Virus record (IMG/VR): IMGVR_UViG_3300044682_000024 | Span: 1 to 35,873 of that record | Length of the DNA stretch: 35,873 nucleotides | From: a virus | Strand: one strand, 5' to 3' | In this document: in pieces, positions 1-5,843 of the stretch | How the letters are laid out: the number at the start of each line of letters is the position of its first letter | Position numbering within the stretch: the first letter of the stretch is position 1 | Notes under the pieces: model-generated | Told to the model about the DNA's origin: nothing | The model's database searches: none | Seen by the model: the letters and a program-made list of their open reading frames with translations, nothing else | Translations under genes and position numbers: made by a program

Positions 1-11
1 CAGAGCAGAGA

Positions 12-242
12 GTGAAGCAGATCCTTGGCGATAGTGCCGTCAATCGCGTGATTCGCCCGGCAGAGGAGAACGAGGTAATCGAGCTTCCTCCGATCACCGG
101 ACCCAAGAAGCCGCGGCATGTATCCGTTGCAATCAACCACCTGCTGGCCCAGCGCACCAAGGCCATCAAGGTTCGGGACAAGGCCGCTGAAGAGGTTGAG
201 AGCCTCGATGCTGCATTGCTGGCTCTTGGGTGGGGTGAATAG
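12..242 (+). CDS. Hypothetical small protein (GTG start)
   Basis: A 76-aa protein that I do not recognise. It starts at GTG, preceded by a purine-rich stretch (agagcagagag) that can serve as a ribosome-binding site. The C-terminal half is highly charged and helical (KAIKVRDKAAEEVESLDAAL), suggesting a short coiled coil. The stop lies 3 bases before the next gene, so it belongs to the same plus-strand operon. It lies at the window edge, so its upstream context is unknown. Confidence 0.6.
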   Translation: MKQILGDSAVNRVIRPAEENEVIELPPITGPKKPRHVSVAINHLLAQRTKAIKVRDKAAEEVESLDAALLALGWGE

Positions 243-245
243 TCG

Positions 246-650
246 ATGCCCCGCCCACAAACACAGGAAGAGCTATTAGCGGCTGGCTATGTGTTCCTGC
301 ACGGTTGCAAGTGCCCGGATTGCGGGGAGATTGTGGAGCACTACCGGACGCCTGATGGACGTATGATCAGAATGCAGCCGATGGGACTTCTGACCTCCAA
401 GCCAGAGCTGCATAAGTGCTCGCCTCCACCGAAGACCTACGGCACTGACAAGATTCCTCAAGCCAAACCGCTCAGCGTAGAGGAAGCGCAATCGCTCGCC
501 TTTACGCCGGGTGCATGGAAGCATGTAGCCACGCCGGTCGATATGCCTCCGAAAGAGGCTATCTGGAACCTTCAGCACCGTTGGTGGAAATGGCTGGATC
601 AGAGCGAACCACTGAGCAAGGTTGCTTCGCTGCAGGAGGCGATACCGTGA
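246..650 (+). CDS. Small zinc-binding phage protein
   Basis: 134 aa. Residues about 20-60 hold a CxCxxC cluster (CKCPDCGEIVEHYRTPDGR) followed by a distal LHKC, which together resemble the phage zinc-ribbon type C-x2-C...TPxG...H-x2-C. The C-terminal half is Pro/Trp-rich (IWNLQHRWWKWLDQ). GGGGTGA lies 8 bases before the ATG. Its TGA overlaps the next ATG by one base (TGATG), indicating translational coupling. Metal binding is inferred from the Cys/His pattern; the biological role is unknown. Confidence 0.7.
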   Translation: MPRPQTQEELLAAGYVFLHGCKCPDCGEIVEHYRTPDGRMIRMQPMGLLTSKPELHKCSPPPKTYGTDKIPQAKPLSVEEAQSLAFTPGAWKHVATPVDMPPKEAIWNLQHRWWKWLDQSEPLSKVASLQEAIP

Positions 651-1054
651 TGGGCAATGGTGGCAGGACATACAGCGGCTGGCGGGGTTTGACGGACCCC
701 AGCTACTCGCTCTTGGCGGCAAGCTATGAGCCGGTGCAAGGGCATCTGGCGATCAGGTTCAAGTCTGGGATTTACGTATTCGAGGGAGTTCCGGAGCACA
801 AATACACATGTCTCATTCGAAGCATCTACGCGGGCGCATACTTTCGGACTCAGATCAAGGACAAGTACCCCTGCATCGATCCGCTGGGGCACCTGATACC
901 CGCCAAACTGGACGACACGCCGGTGAAGCGCAAGCAGGCCAAGCAGGCCAAGGCGAGGCTGGAGAGTGTTCCGTCTATGACTTTGGACTTATTCGGCAAT
1001 CCCGAACCTGGGAATCCACAGAAGCAGGAAAAGCGGCATTCGAATGGTGGCTAG
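650..1054 (+). CDS. KTSC domain-containing protein
   Basis: 134 aa. Residues about 25-70 match the KTSC fold pattern: a short strand pair with FKSGIYVFEGVPEHKY, then a helix, then an AGAYFRTQIKDKYP ending similar to the family's SxGxYFNxxIK. KTSC domains are small and often found alone in phages or fused to replication enzymes such as Lys-tRNA synthetases; their function is not established. The tail from about residue 90 is basic and low complexity. The start at 650 is chosen because it overlaps the previous stop; an in-frame upstream start at 515 would overlap the preceding gene by 136 bases. Confidence 0.75.
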   Translation: MGNGGRTYSGWRGLTDPSYSLLAASYEPVQGHLAIRFKSGIYVFEGVPEHKYTCLIRSIYAGAYFRTQIKDKYPCIDPLGHLIPAKLDDTPVKRKQAKQAKARLESVPSMTLDLFGNPEPGNPQKQEKRHSNGG

Positions 1055-1071
1055 AGTTTTAGGGATAAGTT

Positions 1072-1092
1072 TGTCCTAGACTGTCTTGGACA
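1072..1092. promoter_or_regulatory. 21-bp imperfect palindrome upstream of the replication-type gene
   Basis: The arms are TGTCC (1072-1076) and GGACA (1088-1092), with inner arms AGAC (1078-1081) and GTCT (1083-1086) around a central T; only the two T positions at 1077 and 1087 fail to pair. It lies 14-34 bases before the TTG start of the next gene in a short AT-rich intergenic gap. A related site with the same CTGTCTTGGACA half occurs inside that gene at 1516-1535. This looks like an operator or initiator-binding dyad; the bound protein is unknown. Confidence 0.5.
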
Positions 1093-1105
1093 TAGGGAGT
1101 ATGAT

Positions 1106-1651
1106 TTGAATGTGTTCGCTAAAATCTTTTCTCAAATCTTTGACTCTAGCATATCTGCGGACTATGTGGTTCGGCATGTCTTTATGGACCTGCTTGTGCT
1201 CGCAGATCGAGATGGCGTAGTCGATATGACACTTGACGCCATTGCCAGAAGGACCAATGTTCCAGAAACTATTGTAGCCAACGCCATTGCCCATCTTATG
1301 TGCGCAGACCGCGCTAGCCGCTCTCCAGAAGAAGACGGAAGGCGTTTAGTTAAGCTGGACTCTCGCCGTGATTGGGGATGGCAGATAGTCAACTACGACC
1401 ATTACCGGAATATCAGAGATGAAGAATCAAGACGCGCTTACTTCCGTGACAGGAAGCGGCAACAGCGCCTGCAAGCGGCAGAGAAAACCAAGAAGCCCGG
1501 GAAGAAGAAAATAGGTGTCCAATCTGTCTTGGACAGTCCAACGGATTCCACCAAGGCATATGCCTCTTCCTCTTCCTCTTGCGAGGACTCAGAATCGGCA
1601 AGAACTTTTCCTACTAAGGTAAAAATTCCTAAGTGGAAGGATATTGGTTGA
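1106..1651 (+). CDS. Replication-initiation-type winged-helix protein
   Basis: 181 aa, TTG start with AGGGAG about 8 bases upstream. Residues 1-95 have the look of the N-terminal winged-helix domain of phage replication proteins (MNVFAKIFSQIFDSSI, then a helix with LLVLADRDGVVDMTLDAIAR, then an HTH RRTNVPETIVANAIAHL, and a wing ending WQIVNYDHYRNI). The linker RRAYFRDRKRQQRL is typical of this family. The C-terminal 70 residues are Lys/Ser-rich and probably disordered, so no helicase-loader or primase module is visible. Context (nucleases downstream, palindromes upstream and inside the gene) fits a role at an origin. Family membership is inferred from pattern only. Confidence 0.65.
   Translation: MNVFAKIFSQIFDSSISADYVVRHVFMDLLVLADRDGVVDMTLDAIARRTNVPETIVANAIAHLMCADRASRSPEEDGRRLVKLDSRRDWGWQIVNYDHYRNIRDEESRRAYFRDRKRQQRLQAAEKTKKPGKKKIGVQSVLDSPTDSTKAYASSSSSCEDSESARTFPTKVKIPKWKDIG
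1516..1541. promoter_or_regulatory. Internal dyad cluster (TGTCCAA / TTGGACA / GTCCAA)
   Basis: Inside the replication-type gene, TGTCCAA (1516-1522) and TTGGACA (1529-1535) form 7-bp inverted arms, and TTGGAC (1529-1534) also pairs with GTCCAA (1536-1541) across one base. Three alternating half-sites therefore sit in 26 bp. The right arm repeats the 12-base string CTGTCTTGGACA of the 1072-1092 palindrome. Lambda-type initiator genes carry their origin inside the coding sequence; that parallel is an inference. Confidence 0.45.
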
Positions 1652-1971
1652 TGCCTAACCGCGATGATCTAGACCCGCAGGAACGCCGCAAGCGCACGAT
1701 GCGCCCCGCAATGCTCAGAGAGCAGGTCCAGGCGATCGAGGTCGGCAAGCTGGCTGCCGCGATGCGATATGGGGAGAAGGACTTCGAGCAAGACTGGGAG
1801 ACAGCCCAGGCGATAGCCCTGCTGATGGCCGTGAGCGGCAGGGATGATCTGGCGGGGCTTCTAGAGGCAACGATGAACCGAATCATCGCTTTCGAGCAGG
1901 CGCATTCAATGAAGGTGTGGGCAATCATGAGCGGTCGAGTTGATCTAGAGATGATGGAGGAATGGGCATGA
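1651..1971 (+). CDS. Hypothetical protein
   Basis: 106 aa, not recognised. It is mostly helical and acidic, with the segment FEQDWETAQAIALLMAVSGRDDLAGLLEATMNRIIAFEQ in the middle resembling a two-helix bundle. The ATG at 1651 overlaps the TGA of the replication-type gene (TGATG) and has GGAAGG 10 bases upstream; a GTG at 1633 in the same frame is less likely because it would bury the start in the previous gene. Its stop overlaps the next start. Confidence 0.6.
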   Translation: MPNRDDLDPQERRKRTMRPAMLREQVQAIEVGKLAAAMRYGEKDFEQDWETAQAIALLMAVSGRDDLAGLLEATMNRIIAFEQAHSMKVWAIMSGRVDLEMMEEWA

Positions 1972-2216
1972 CAGATTACACTTTCGTAGCAAAGAACGTA
2001 GTCACTCGAAAGCACCATCGCTGCAATCTCTGCTACAGCCCCATACCGATCGGAGAACGATGCGCCTATTGGGCAGGTGTATTCGATGGCCAAGCAGCAA
2101 GTATATGGGCACACGCGGAATGCGAATCTTCTCGGGATAGCGAGGAATATTGCCCAGGAGACTTTCCCACTCCACAGCGCATTCTCGATCTCTACAATCG
2201 AAAGGAATCGGCATGA
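1968..2216 (+). CDS. Small zinc-finger-like phage protein
   Basis: 82 aa. Residues about 15-50 carry HHRCNLCYSPIPIGERC, then an aromatic strand (AYWAGVFDGQ) and WAHAEC. The C-x2-C...C...H-x3-C arrangement resembles a small treble-clef/PARP-like zinc finger common in phage early regions. The C-terminus (TPQRILDLYNRKE) is a short helix. The ATG at 1968 is chosen over 1962 because it forms the ATGA overlap with the upstream stop. The function is unknown. Confidence 0.65.
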   Translation: MTDYTFVAKNVVTRKHHRCNLCYSPIPIGERCAYWAGVFDGQAASIWAHAECESSRDSEEYCPGDFPTPQRILDLYNRKESA

Positions 2217-2257
2217 TGGACGCCACAGATGCCACTTTGGAGGAGTTGAAGCCATGA
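2213..2257 (+). CDS. Possible 14-aa coupling peptide
   Basis: Reads MMDATDATLEELKP. Its ATG overlaps the preceding TGA and its TGA overlaps the following ATG, so it would keep ribosomes moving across an otherwise 37-base gap. The GGAGGAG serving the next gene lies inside it. It may be no more than a chance leader; there is no family evidence. Confidence 0.25.
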   Translation: MMDATDATLEELKP

Positions 2258-2676
2258 GCTACGACGTTATAAACATAGGAACTTTGTCGCGCGCGGAGTA
2301 CGATCAGCGTTGCGCTTTCCTGAAGTCAGAGAACCGCAAATGGGGTTTGGCAATGGAGCCTCTTTCGGAGATATATTGGCCACCAGCCAAAACGAGAACT
2401 ATCGCCGTATTTAGGAGTTGTTCGTTCTTGGCTCAGGTTTACGCTCCGGTCAACGGTGGGCAGCGGATCAGTGTATGCCGCACGCAAATCAATCGCGATG
2501 GTAACTGGAAAGCTGACATAAGTTGGGAGGAGTTGATGGCCGTCAAGAGCGAGTGCGGGTTTAGTGCTTGCTGGGCGGTGGAGATTTTCCCACCTAATTC
2601 GGAAGTGGTTAATGTTTACAATTTGCGTCATTTGTGGGTCACAGATGCCCCTCCGTTCGCATGGAGGAATGCATGA
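2254..2676 (+). CDS. DUF7694-like phage protein
   Basis: 140 aa. The central strands (LAQVYAPVNGGQRISVCRTQ), the phrase NWKADISWEELMAVKSECGF and the ending VVNVYNLRHLWV-x-PPFAWRNA match the conserved layout I associate with the DUF7694 family of phage/prophage early-region proteins. No enzymatic motif is visible and function is unknown. GGAGGAG at 2239-2245 is a strong ribosome-binding site about 8 bases before the ATG at 2254; upstream in-frame starts (from 2077) overlap the zinc-finger gene and are rejected. The TGA overlaps the next ATG. Confidence 0.65.
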   Translation: MSYDVINIGTLSRAEYDQRCAFLKSENRKWGLAMEPLSEIYWPPAKTRTIAVFRSCSFLAQVYAPVNGGQRISVCRTQINRDGNWKADISWEELMAVKSECGFSACWAVEIFPPNSEVVNVYNLRHLWVTDAPPFAWRNA

Positions 2677-2918
2677 CGCCAGTGTGTACGCGCACCTTGG
2701 ACACCACAGACGCCACCATAGAGGCCGTTCTTGCGGAGAGGGAAGGGTACACCAAGCCGCTCCCGAGGCGCGGAGGAAGGCCCCGCAATGTCGCCGTCGC
2801 CCGTCTATCCACAGGCTTTGGTGTGAGCGCGAGAACAGTTCGCAAATCCAATCCTCATCAGCTCATGCAGTGCAAGGATGACGCATCCATCCGGTTGCTT
2901 CTGGGGATTAGCCGATGA
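2673..2918 (+). CDS. HTH-containing small protein
   Basis: 81 aa. The middle has GRPRNVAVARLSTGFGVSAR followed by TVRKSNP, a helix-turn-helix-like pattern (VARLSTGFGVSARTVRKS) behind a basic GRP hook. The N-terminal TDATIEAVLAERE is helical. It could be a transcriptional or origin-binding factor, but the HTH is short and only inferred. The start at 2673 forms ATGA with the preceding stop; an upstream in-frame ATG at 2634 is less likely. It couples to the HNH gene by another ATGA. Confidence 0.55.
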   Translation: MTPVCTRTLDTTDATIEAVLAEREGYTKPLPRRGGRPRNVAVARLSTGFGVSARTVRKSNPHQLMQCKDDASIRLLLGISR

Positions 2919-3187
2919 CCATCCGAAGCGGCATTGTTGGCAAGACGGGGCGTGTGCGGCTCAAGGGTAAGGCTATGGATGCCCTTCGCTGGCGAGTCTT
3001 TCATCGGGACAACTGGCAGTGCCAGGAATGCGGACGGGAGTGCTCATGGGAAGCTGGCCACCTTGCGCACATCAAGAGCCGTGGCGCCGGCGGTTCGGAT
3101 ACGGAAGAAAATACGCGGCTGCTTTGTATGGCATGCCACCAAGCGGAGCACCACCCAAAGGCAGTCCCGAGGAAGCCATATGCGTAG
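2915..3187 (+). CDS. HNH endonuclease
   Basis: 90 aa. A complete HNH/treble-clef nuclease: CQECGREC (first zinc knuckle), then GHLAHIKSRGAGGSD with the first catalytic His, then EENTRLLCMACHQAEHH giving the Asn, the second CxxC knuckle and the final His. The N-terminal part (LRWRVFHRDNWQ) is the usual lead-in helix. Small HNH enzymes assist terminases in many phages, but this one sits in the early region next to a second nuclease, so a recombination, replication or defence role is equally possible. ATG overlaps the previous stop by 4 bases. Confidence 0.85.
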   Translation: MTIRSGIVGKTGRVRLKGKAMDALRWRVFHRDNWQCQECGRECSWEAGHLAHIKSRGAGGSDTEENTRLLCMACHQAEHHPKAVPRKPYA

Positions 3188-3584
3188 GGAATCTAAGGCA
3201 CAACGCGCCGCCTGGACTTCCCACTTCGAGGGAGCGGCGCCGAAGGTCAAGCGCCCCCGGGTATCCCTGCCCAAGGTGCCCAGCAAGGGCGAGCAGGCCT
3301 TTGCGCTGCACTGCCAAGTCAAGCTGCACCCCTGCAATCAGCCAGTCAGGGAGCATGTCTTTCACCCCACACGCAAGTGGAGGATAGACTTTTCGTGGCC
3401 GCATCTGAAGCTCGCTGTCGAGATCGAATCCAGCGTGCACCGCATCAAGAGCAGGTTCGCCTCAGACATCCCCAAATACAACGAACTCCAGAAGCAGGGA
3501 TGGACACTTTTGCGCTACACGCGGCAGATGGTGGAGGCGGGAACGGCTATCAATGACGTGATTGAGGTAATGGGCATCTTATAG
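3180..3584 (+). CDS. Vsr/DUF559-like PD-(D/E)XK endonuclease
   Basis: 134 aa. The core reads KWRIDFSWPHLKLAVEIES: an Asp in RIDF, and about 10 residues later a strand ending E-I-E, the D...ExE form of the PD-(D/E)XK active site. FASDIPKYNELQKQGW and TLLRYTRQMV follow, as in very-short-patch-repair and DUF559 nucleases, where a helix with DxxKYN precedes a W-x-LLRYT strand. The N-terminus is basic. It overlaps the HNH gene by 8 bases. Likely a structure- or mismatch-directed nuclease in phage recombination; the substrate is unknown. Confidence 0.75.
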   Translation: MRRESKAQRAAWTSHFEGAAPKVKRPRVSLPKVPSKGEQAFALHCQVKLHPCNQPVREHVFHPTRKWRIDFSWPHLKLAVEIESSVHRIKSRFASDIPKYNELQKQGWTLLRYTRQMVEAGTAINDVIEVMGIL

Positions 3585-3599
3585 CGATGAGGTACCAAA

Positions 3600-3755
3600 A
3601 TGCTCGGCACAATCCTGCTCGTGTTTTCTTTCGTTCTGCTCGCACTTGCCGCTTTCAACGTTCCTTGCCCACCGCGTTTTAACCTGGGATGGGCTGGAAT
3701 GGCTTGCTACGTACTTTCCTTGCTGGTGGGATCGTTTCACGTGGGGATGCGCTAG
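3600..3755 (+). CDS. Small two-helix membrane protein
   Basis: 51 aa, below common size cut-offs but convincing. It starts MLGTILLVFSFVLLALAAF (first membrane helix), has a short polar turn (NVPCPPRFN), then a second helix LGWAGMACYVLSLLVGSF. GAGGT lies about 8 bases before the ATG. It is the last gene of the plus-strand operon and its TAG is shared with the stop of the opposing operon in one CTAG. Size and topology would fit a holin-like or superinfection-type protein, but no such function can be assigned. Confidence 0.7.
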   Translation: MLGTILLVFSFVLLALAAFNVPCPPRFNLGWAGMACYVLSLLVGSFHVGMR

Positions 3756-3955
3756 AACCTGCTCGCTATCTGAGCGGCATCCTCGCTAGTGCAATGGCCG
3801 GTGTAAAGCAGGATAGCCGTCTCCGGGTCCACAAAGGGCGGCCAGGGCTCGCCGTGCTCCAGGATCAGGTTCACCCGCCGCTGGAAGCTGTAGAAGACAC
3901 GGTATGCTGTCAATTGCAGGGTTCCTGCGGTGATCTCGATGCGCTTGTCTGTCAC
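3752..3955 (-). CDS. Hypothetical small protein (last of the minus-strand cluster)
   Basis: 67 aa from GTG, not recognised. It reads TDKRIEITAGTLQLTAYRVF and later PETAILLYTGHCTSEDAAQI, with a mixed alpha/beta look. Two starts compete: ATG at 3961 has AGAGG only one base away, while the GTG at 3955 has the same AGAGGA at proper spacing and forms a GTGA overlap with the upstream stop, so GTG is preferred. The stop TAG overlaps the stop of the converging plus-strand gene. Confidence 0.6.
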   Translation of the reverse strand: MTDKRIEITAGTLQLTAYRVFYSFQRRVNLILEHGEPWPPFVDPETAILLYTGHCTSEDAAQIASRF

Positions 3956-4191
3956 TGGCATTCCTCTTTCATCGATCGTATGAGGTTTTTCCACTGGCAT
4001 GCATAGCAGAAGGAATGAGCATTGAGCCCCTTGACCTTCTGGCAGCGCTTGCACTTGCGGTGGGTCATTCCATAGGCCAGCACGTAAGAGAAGCGTCTGA
4101 CCCCCTTCCATGCTCCGCGGCGAGCCAATGTGGCAATCATCTTGAGGGAGCGGCGGATATCCTTGAGAACGCGCTTAGGGGAATCGGTCAT
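3952..4191 (-). CDS. Hypothetical protein with C-terminal zinc-binding motif
   Basis: 79 aa. Basic N-terminus (MTDSPKRVLKDIRRSLK) followed by a putative zinc knuckle: HRKCKRCQKVKG and SFCYACQW give two CxxC pairs. An excellent AAGGAG precedes the ATG at 4191; the upstream in-frame start at 4218 is rejected. The first 19 codons are almost identical to those of the 29-codon reading frame at 4738-4827, part of a 60-bp duplication. Role unknown. Confidence 0.65.
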   Translation of the reverse strand: MTDSPKRVLKDIRRSLKMIATLARRGAWKGVRRFSYVLAYGMTHRKCKRCQKVKGLNAHSFCYACQWKNLIRSMKEECQ

Positions 4192-4192
4192 T
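4133..4192. repeat. 60-bp direct repeat, copy 1
   Basis: Positions 4133-4192 match 4769-4828 at 59 of 60 bases (T at 4140, C at 4776). The repeat covers the start codon and the first 19 codons of the 79-aa gene. It indicates a recent duplication of a gene's 5' module within the cluster. Confidence 0.9.
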
Positions 4193-4210
4193 TTTCTCCT
4201 TTGCTGCCCA

Positions 4211-4408
4211 TCAAGCACGTCCTGTAATGGAATTCAACTTCAATGCGTAAGCTCCAGTCACCAGTTCTGCGCCGGGGTAGGAAGCGCTTATCTTCAGAAC
4301 CGTGAAGCCTTTCTGCTCACGATCAAGAACAACCCAGTATCGATCGCTGGTGCCATCTCGCCGCGCGTTCTCGCGAAGTTCTTTGGTGAAGCGGGGTTTA
4401 TTGGTCAT
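4211..4408 (-). CDS. Hypothetical small protein
   Basis: 65 aa, not recognised: MTNKPRFTKELRENARR at the start, then SDRYWVVLDREQKGFTVLKI, giving a likely helix followed by beta strands. AGAGAGG sits 6 bases before the ATG inside the tail of the upstream gene, and start and stop overlap as TAATG. That junction (4403-4429) is repeated exactly at 4822-4848 in front of another gene. Confidence 0.6.
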   Translation of the reverse strand: MTNKPRFTKELRENARRDGTSDRYWVVLDREQKGFTVLKISASYPGAELVTGAYALKLNSITGRA

Positions 4409-4429
4409 TATGGCCTCTCTGGAGCCGTT
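4403..4429. repeat. 27-bp gene-junction repeat, copy 1
   Basis: Identical to 4822-4848. On the minus strand it encodes the C-terminal TAPERP-stop of one gene, the ribosome-binding site AGAGAGG and the ATGACC start of the next gene. It is a portable end/start cassette. Confidence 0.9.
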
Positions 4430-4737
4430 TCGTCTACGTCTTGCTTAGCCTCTTCCTCGGTCAATTCAACGTCTGGATATGGAGGCGGATCGTCGGCTGG
4501 CGCGTGGGCCAACTTGCTCCACTCTACCTGCTCCCGTTCCATCATCAGAGCCATACGCCTAGCCTCAGTGATCTGATGGTCTTCGCGGTTATTCTTGCCG
4601 GTAATGATGCGAGCCTCGATCCATGCCCTGATTACCATCGGAGCACAAACATCGCGTCCCAATAAAACGAAGGTTGGTTCGTCTGGGAAAGCCTTGGACA
4701 TGCATCCGGCTTTGAGTTCGATGAATTTACGGGCCAT
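4408..4737 (-). CDS. Hypothetical phage protein
   Basis: 109 aa. The N-terminal half reads MARKFIELKAGCMSKAFPDE then PTFVLLGRDVCAPMVIRAWI and EARIITGKN..DHQITEARR; the wording FVLLGRD..AP..IRAWI recurs in phage accessory proteins of unknown function. The C-terminus is acidic and Pro-rich (ADDPPPYPDVELTEEE) and probably disordered, ending TAPERP. It begins immediately after the TAA of the tiny frame upstream. I cannot assign a function. Confidence 0.65.
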   Translation of the reverse strand: MARKFIELKAGCMSKAFPDEPTFVLLGRDVCAPMVIRAWIEARIITGKNNREDHQITEARRMALMMEREQVEWSKLAHAPADDPPPYPDVELTEEEAKQDVDETAPERP

Positions 4738-4827
4738 TTACCACCTCACCAGTTCGTAGACAGCTGCCGCAATCACCTTGAGGGAGCGGCGGATATCCTT
4801 GAGAACGCGCTTAGGGGAATCGGTCAT
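4738..4827 (-). CDS. 29-aa peptide, truncated paralogue of the 79-aa protein
   Basis: Starts MTDSPKRVLKDIRRSLKVIA, identical to the 79-aa protein for 17 residues, then continues AAVYELVRW and stops. The last part resembles the membrane-anchor ending VIGAAIWEIVKW of the protein at 5021-5272, so this may be a chimera of two neighbours. It has the full junction ribosome-binding site (AGAGAGG) and TAATG overlap. Either a real micro-protein or a duplication remnant; I cannot decide. Confidence 0.4.
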   Translation of the reverse strand: MTDSPKRVLKDIRRSLKVIAAAVYELVRW

Positions 4828-4828
4828 T
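4769..4828. repeat. 60-bp direct repeat, copy 2
   Basis: Second copy of 4133-4192, offset 636 bases, one mismatch. It overlaps the 27-bp junction repeat at its right edge, so a start-of-gene module and a junction module abut here. Confidence 0.9.
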
Positions 4829-4848
4829 ATGGCCTCTCTGGAGCCGTT
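4822..4848. repeat. 27-bp gene-junction repeat, copy 2
   Basis: Exact copy of 4403-4429. It encodes the TAPERP end of the 66-aa protein and the start of the 29-aa frame on the minus strand. Confidence 0.9.
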
Positions 4849-5027
4849 ACGGTTATGTCGTAATGGTCGATCCCAAAGCCAAGGACAGCGAAGATGGCTG
4901 CCGTGAAGTATGCTGCATCCTGTTCCCATCCAGAACGCTCTTCATCGCGCTTTGTAGCCGCGATCCGCAGGCAGTTTTCTCGGCGCTCTTTAAGCCATTC
5001 GACCAAATCATGCTCGGTGATCACCAT
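4827..5027 (-). CDS. Hypothetical small protein
   Basis: 66 aa: MVITEHDLVEWLKERRENCL then RIAATKRDEERSGWEQDAAY, then a moderately hydrophobic FTAAIFAVLGFGIDHY. Predominantly helical; the last helix could contact the membrane but is short. GGGAGA lies 9 bases before the ATG at 5027, which decides this start over in-frame codons at 5042 and 5069. It overlaps the upstream gene by 7 bases. Not recognised. Confidence 0.6.
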   Translation of the reverse strand: MVITEHDLVEWLKERRENCLRIAATKRDEERSGWEQDAAYFTAAIFAVLGFGIDHYDITVTAPERP

Positions 5028-5272
5028 TTGACTATCTCCCATATAGCGGCGCCTATCACCCCAAGCCAAAGCAAGCGCATCAGGAGCTGGGCTGAGTGCT
5101 TCCAGAAATCCAGGCGCACCTGCAGGGCATCACGCTCGCGGAGTACGTTTTCGAGGCTATACCGAACCTCGGCGTGTTCGCGGCGATCTGCGGGTCCGGT
5201 GCGGCGCTCGGTGATGTATTCGCGGCCATCGACCTCGCGGAAGCGGGGCATTGGAGCTAATAGTTTGTTCAT
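5021..5272 (-). CDS. Small tail-anchored membrane protein
   Basis: 83 aa. Residues 20-60 are a charged, probably coiled-coil region (RREHAEVRYSLENVLRERDA); the C-terminus is a single hydrophobic helix SAQLLMRLLWLGVIGAAIWE ending IVKW. This is a cytoplasmic coiled coil with a C-terminal membrane anchor. ATG overlaps the upstream TGA (ATGA). The coiled-coil/anchor layout resembles some spanins or holin partners, but no lipoprotein partner is visible and no function is claimed. Confidence 0.6.
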   Translation of the reverse strand: MNKLLAPMPRFREVDGREYITERRTGPADRREHAEVRYSLENVLRERDALQVRLDFWKHSAQLLMRLLWLGVIGAAIWEIVKW

Positions 5273-5415
5273 GGCTGCTCCTTTGCGCCTGCGAGGGCTG
5301 CTTTGGCAATGATTGGACAGCTAGGACAGTGAGGGCAAGACACGATCCTCCGGAGTGCAAGCTCTAACGCATAGATCCGAGCACACATTAACCTAAACTG
5401 TTGCGCATCGCTCAC
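5269..5415 (-). CDS. 48-aa Cys-rich small protein
   Basis: Starts at GTG (GTGA overlap with the upstream stop) with GGAGG 7 bases before it: SDAQQFRLMCARIYALELAL, then CPHCPSCPIIAKAALAGAKEQP. The CxxCxxC cluster may bind a metal. Longer in-frame starts run into the 138-aa gene and lack a ribosome-binding site. The end AALAGA is shared at DNA level (5284-5301 and 5433-5450, 17 of 18 bases) with the upstream gene's end. Confidence 0.55.
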   Translation of the reverse strand: MSDAQQFRLMCARIYALELALRRIVSCPHCPSCPIIAKAALAGAKEQP

Positions 5416-5825
5416 TTCGTAGCCTCCTTCTGTGCGCCGGCGAGGGCTGCGTCTACTGTTGCGATTTCGCAGATACAGGCGCCAACCGTAACACTGCCGT
5501 CCTTGTGCCATTTTTCGGTGGGGTTCACCTTAACGCAGTTGTAACTATGAGACATCCTCCCCCTTGCAATCCTGAGCGCCTTCTCTAGCTCCTGCACACG
5601 CCGGGTGAGGCGCTCATGGTTGTTGACCGCTTCGACGATGAACGCGGCATTGGCCTTCGCTACCTCTAAGTCCATACTGCTGCGCGATTCTAGATCGCAA
5701 TCACAGATGGTTTCGTAGTACCCTCGCCCGTAATCAGGCCCATCGATATTCCCGATCACATACCAAGGCTCGTGATCGGGGTGCTTGACTTGCCAAGGCG
5801 TCGGAGTGTGCTTTGTTTCACTCAT
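5412..5825 (-). CDS. Hypothetical phage protein, TPTPW family
   Basis: 137 aa. The opening SETKHTPTPWQVKHPDHEPW and the later ANAAFIVEAVNNHERL are the hallmarks of a widespread family of phage/prophage early proteins (TPTPW..., ANAxFIVxAVN.H). A coiled coil (RRVQELEKALRIARGR) links to a C-terminal part with Cys residues. Function unknown in the family. AAAGGAG is 7 bases before the ATG at 5825 but only 1 base before the ATG at 5831, so 5825 is the likely start. Confidence 0.75.
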   Translation of the reverse strand: MSETKHTPTPWQVKHPDHEPWYVIGNIDGPDYGRGYYETICDCDLESRSSMDLEVAKANAAFIVEAVNNHERLTRRVQELEKALRIARGRMSHSYNCVKVNPTEKWHKDGSVTVGACICEIATVDAALAGAQKEATK

Positions 5826-5843
5826 GGTCATGCTCCTTTCCAG

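Noticed and set aside
1629-2255. Minus-strand frame of 208 codons
   Set aside because: Covers two plus-strand genes with ATGA coupling and zinc motifs; shadow frame.
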